Assembly (NCBI GenBank): GCA_031761875.1
Contig: CP134492.1
Location: forward strand, 3,844,001-3,908,000
Direction: 5' to 3'
Origin: Bacillaceae bacterium IKA-2
GTDB taxonomy: Bacteria; Bacillota; Bacilli; Bacillales; Anaerobacillaceae
DNA length: 64,000 bases
Of this stretch, positions 63,934 through 64,000 are shown piece after piece. Within the stretch, counting starts at the first letter, position 1. Each line of letters starts with the position of its first letter. The position numbers and the translations under genes were made by a program. The notes under the pieces were generated by a model, which worked only from the letters and a program-made list of their open reading frames with translations, was not told where the DNA came from and ran no database searches.

Positions 63934-64000
63934 ATTTTAATAGATAAGAATGAATTTCATAATACCAAAAACCAGCCACATCAATCTACAAAGTTGAAAA

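Overview
The window is low-GC Firmicute DNA. It is most likely from a spore-forming member of the Bacillaceae: it carries CotF-type spore coat genes, a sufCDSUB operon, and the gcvH / Spx-like / fadE-fadA-fadN / coat-protein order known from the Bacillus subtilis yus region, with a perfect FadR-type operator. Species cannot be assigned from the sequence alone.

Positions 1-25.4 kb are one end of a temperate siphovirus-type prophage. Reading on the minus strand from the lysogeny control region toward the window start: DUF771-type and other small early genes, a zinc-ribbon protein, a 5'-3' exonuclease, Rha, a replisome organizer with an origin-like repeat cluster inside it, a DnaC-type helicase loader, many small accessory genes (several under 60 codons), SSB, dimeric dUTPase, PcfK, PcfJ, a DUF3102 protein, ArpU, a small tyrosine recombinase and the terminase subunits. 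The lysogeny module (22.4-24 kb) holds four XRE-type regulators and five copies of a GAAAC-N5-GTTTC operator. The plus-strand integrase lies next to the chromosomal sufB gene.

Inside the prophage, pcfJ is broken by a nested insertion. An IS21-family element (5083-10973, 6-bp target duplication) sits in pcfJ. Its own istA is split by a 3.5-kb element of three overlapping tyrosine recombinase genes (6570-10069, RIT type) with 51-bp terminal inverted repeats. Removing each insertion on paper restores the disrupted reading frame exactly.

Positions 25.5-45 kb are chromosomal core: the suf Fe-S assembly operon, an AhpD-like protein, a TetR regulator, an MFS transporter, a DUF2553-like protein, gcvH, an ArsC/Spx-like protein, a fatty-acid beta-oxidation operon under a FadR site, spore coat genes and an isoprenylcysteine-methyltransferase-like membrane protein.

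Positions 44.8-64 kb form an envelope and probable metal-homeostasis island: a rhodanese lipoprotein, two OmpR-type two-component systems, a membrane protein with Asp-His repeats, several beta-propeller or CWB2-like lipoproteins, a divergent Lgt paralogue, a YibE/F membrane protein, a CopA-type P1B ATPase with an operator-like palindrome, and two paralogous exported Met/His-rich small proteins that share a 29-bp upstream element. An IS1341-type element with an intact-looking TnpB has inserted between the promoter/ribosome-binding site and the coding region of the second paralogue.
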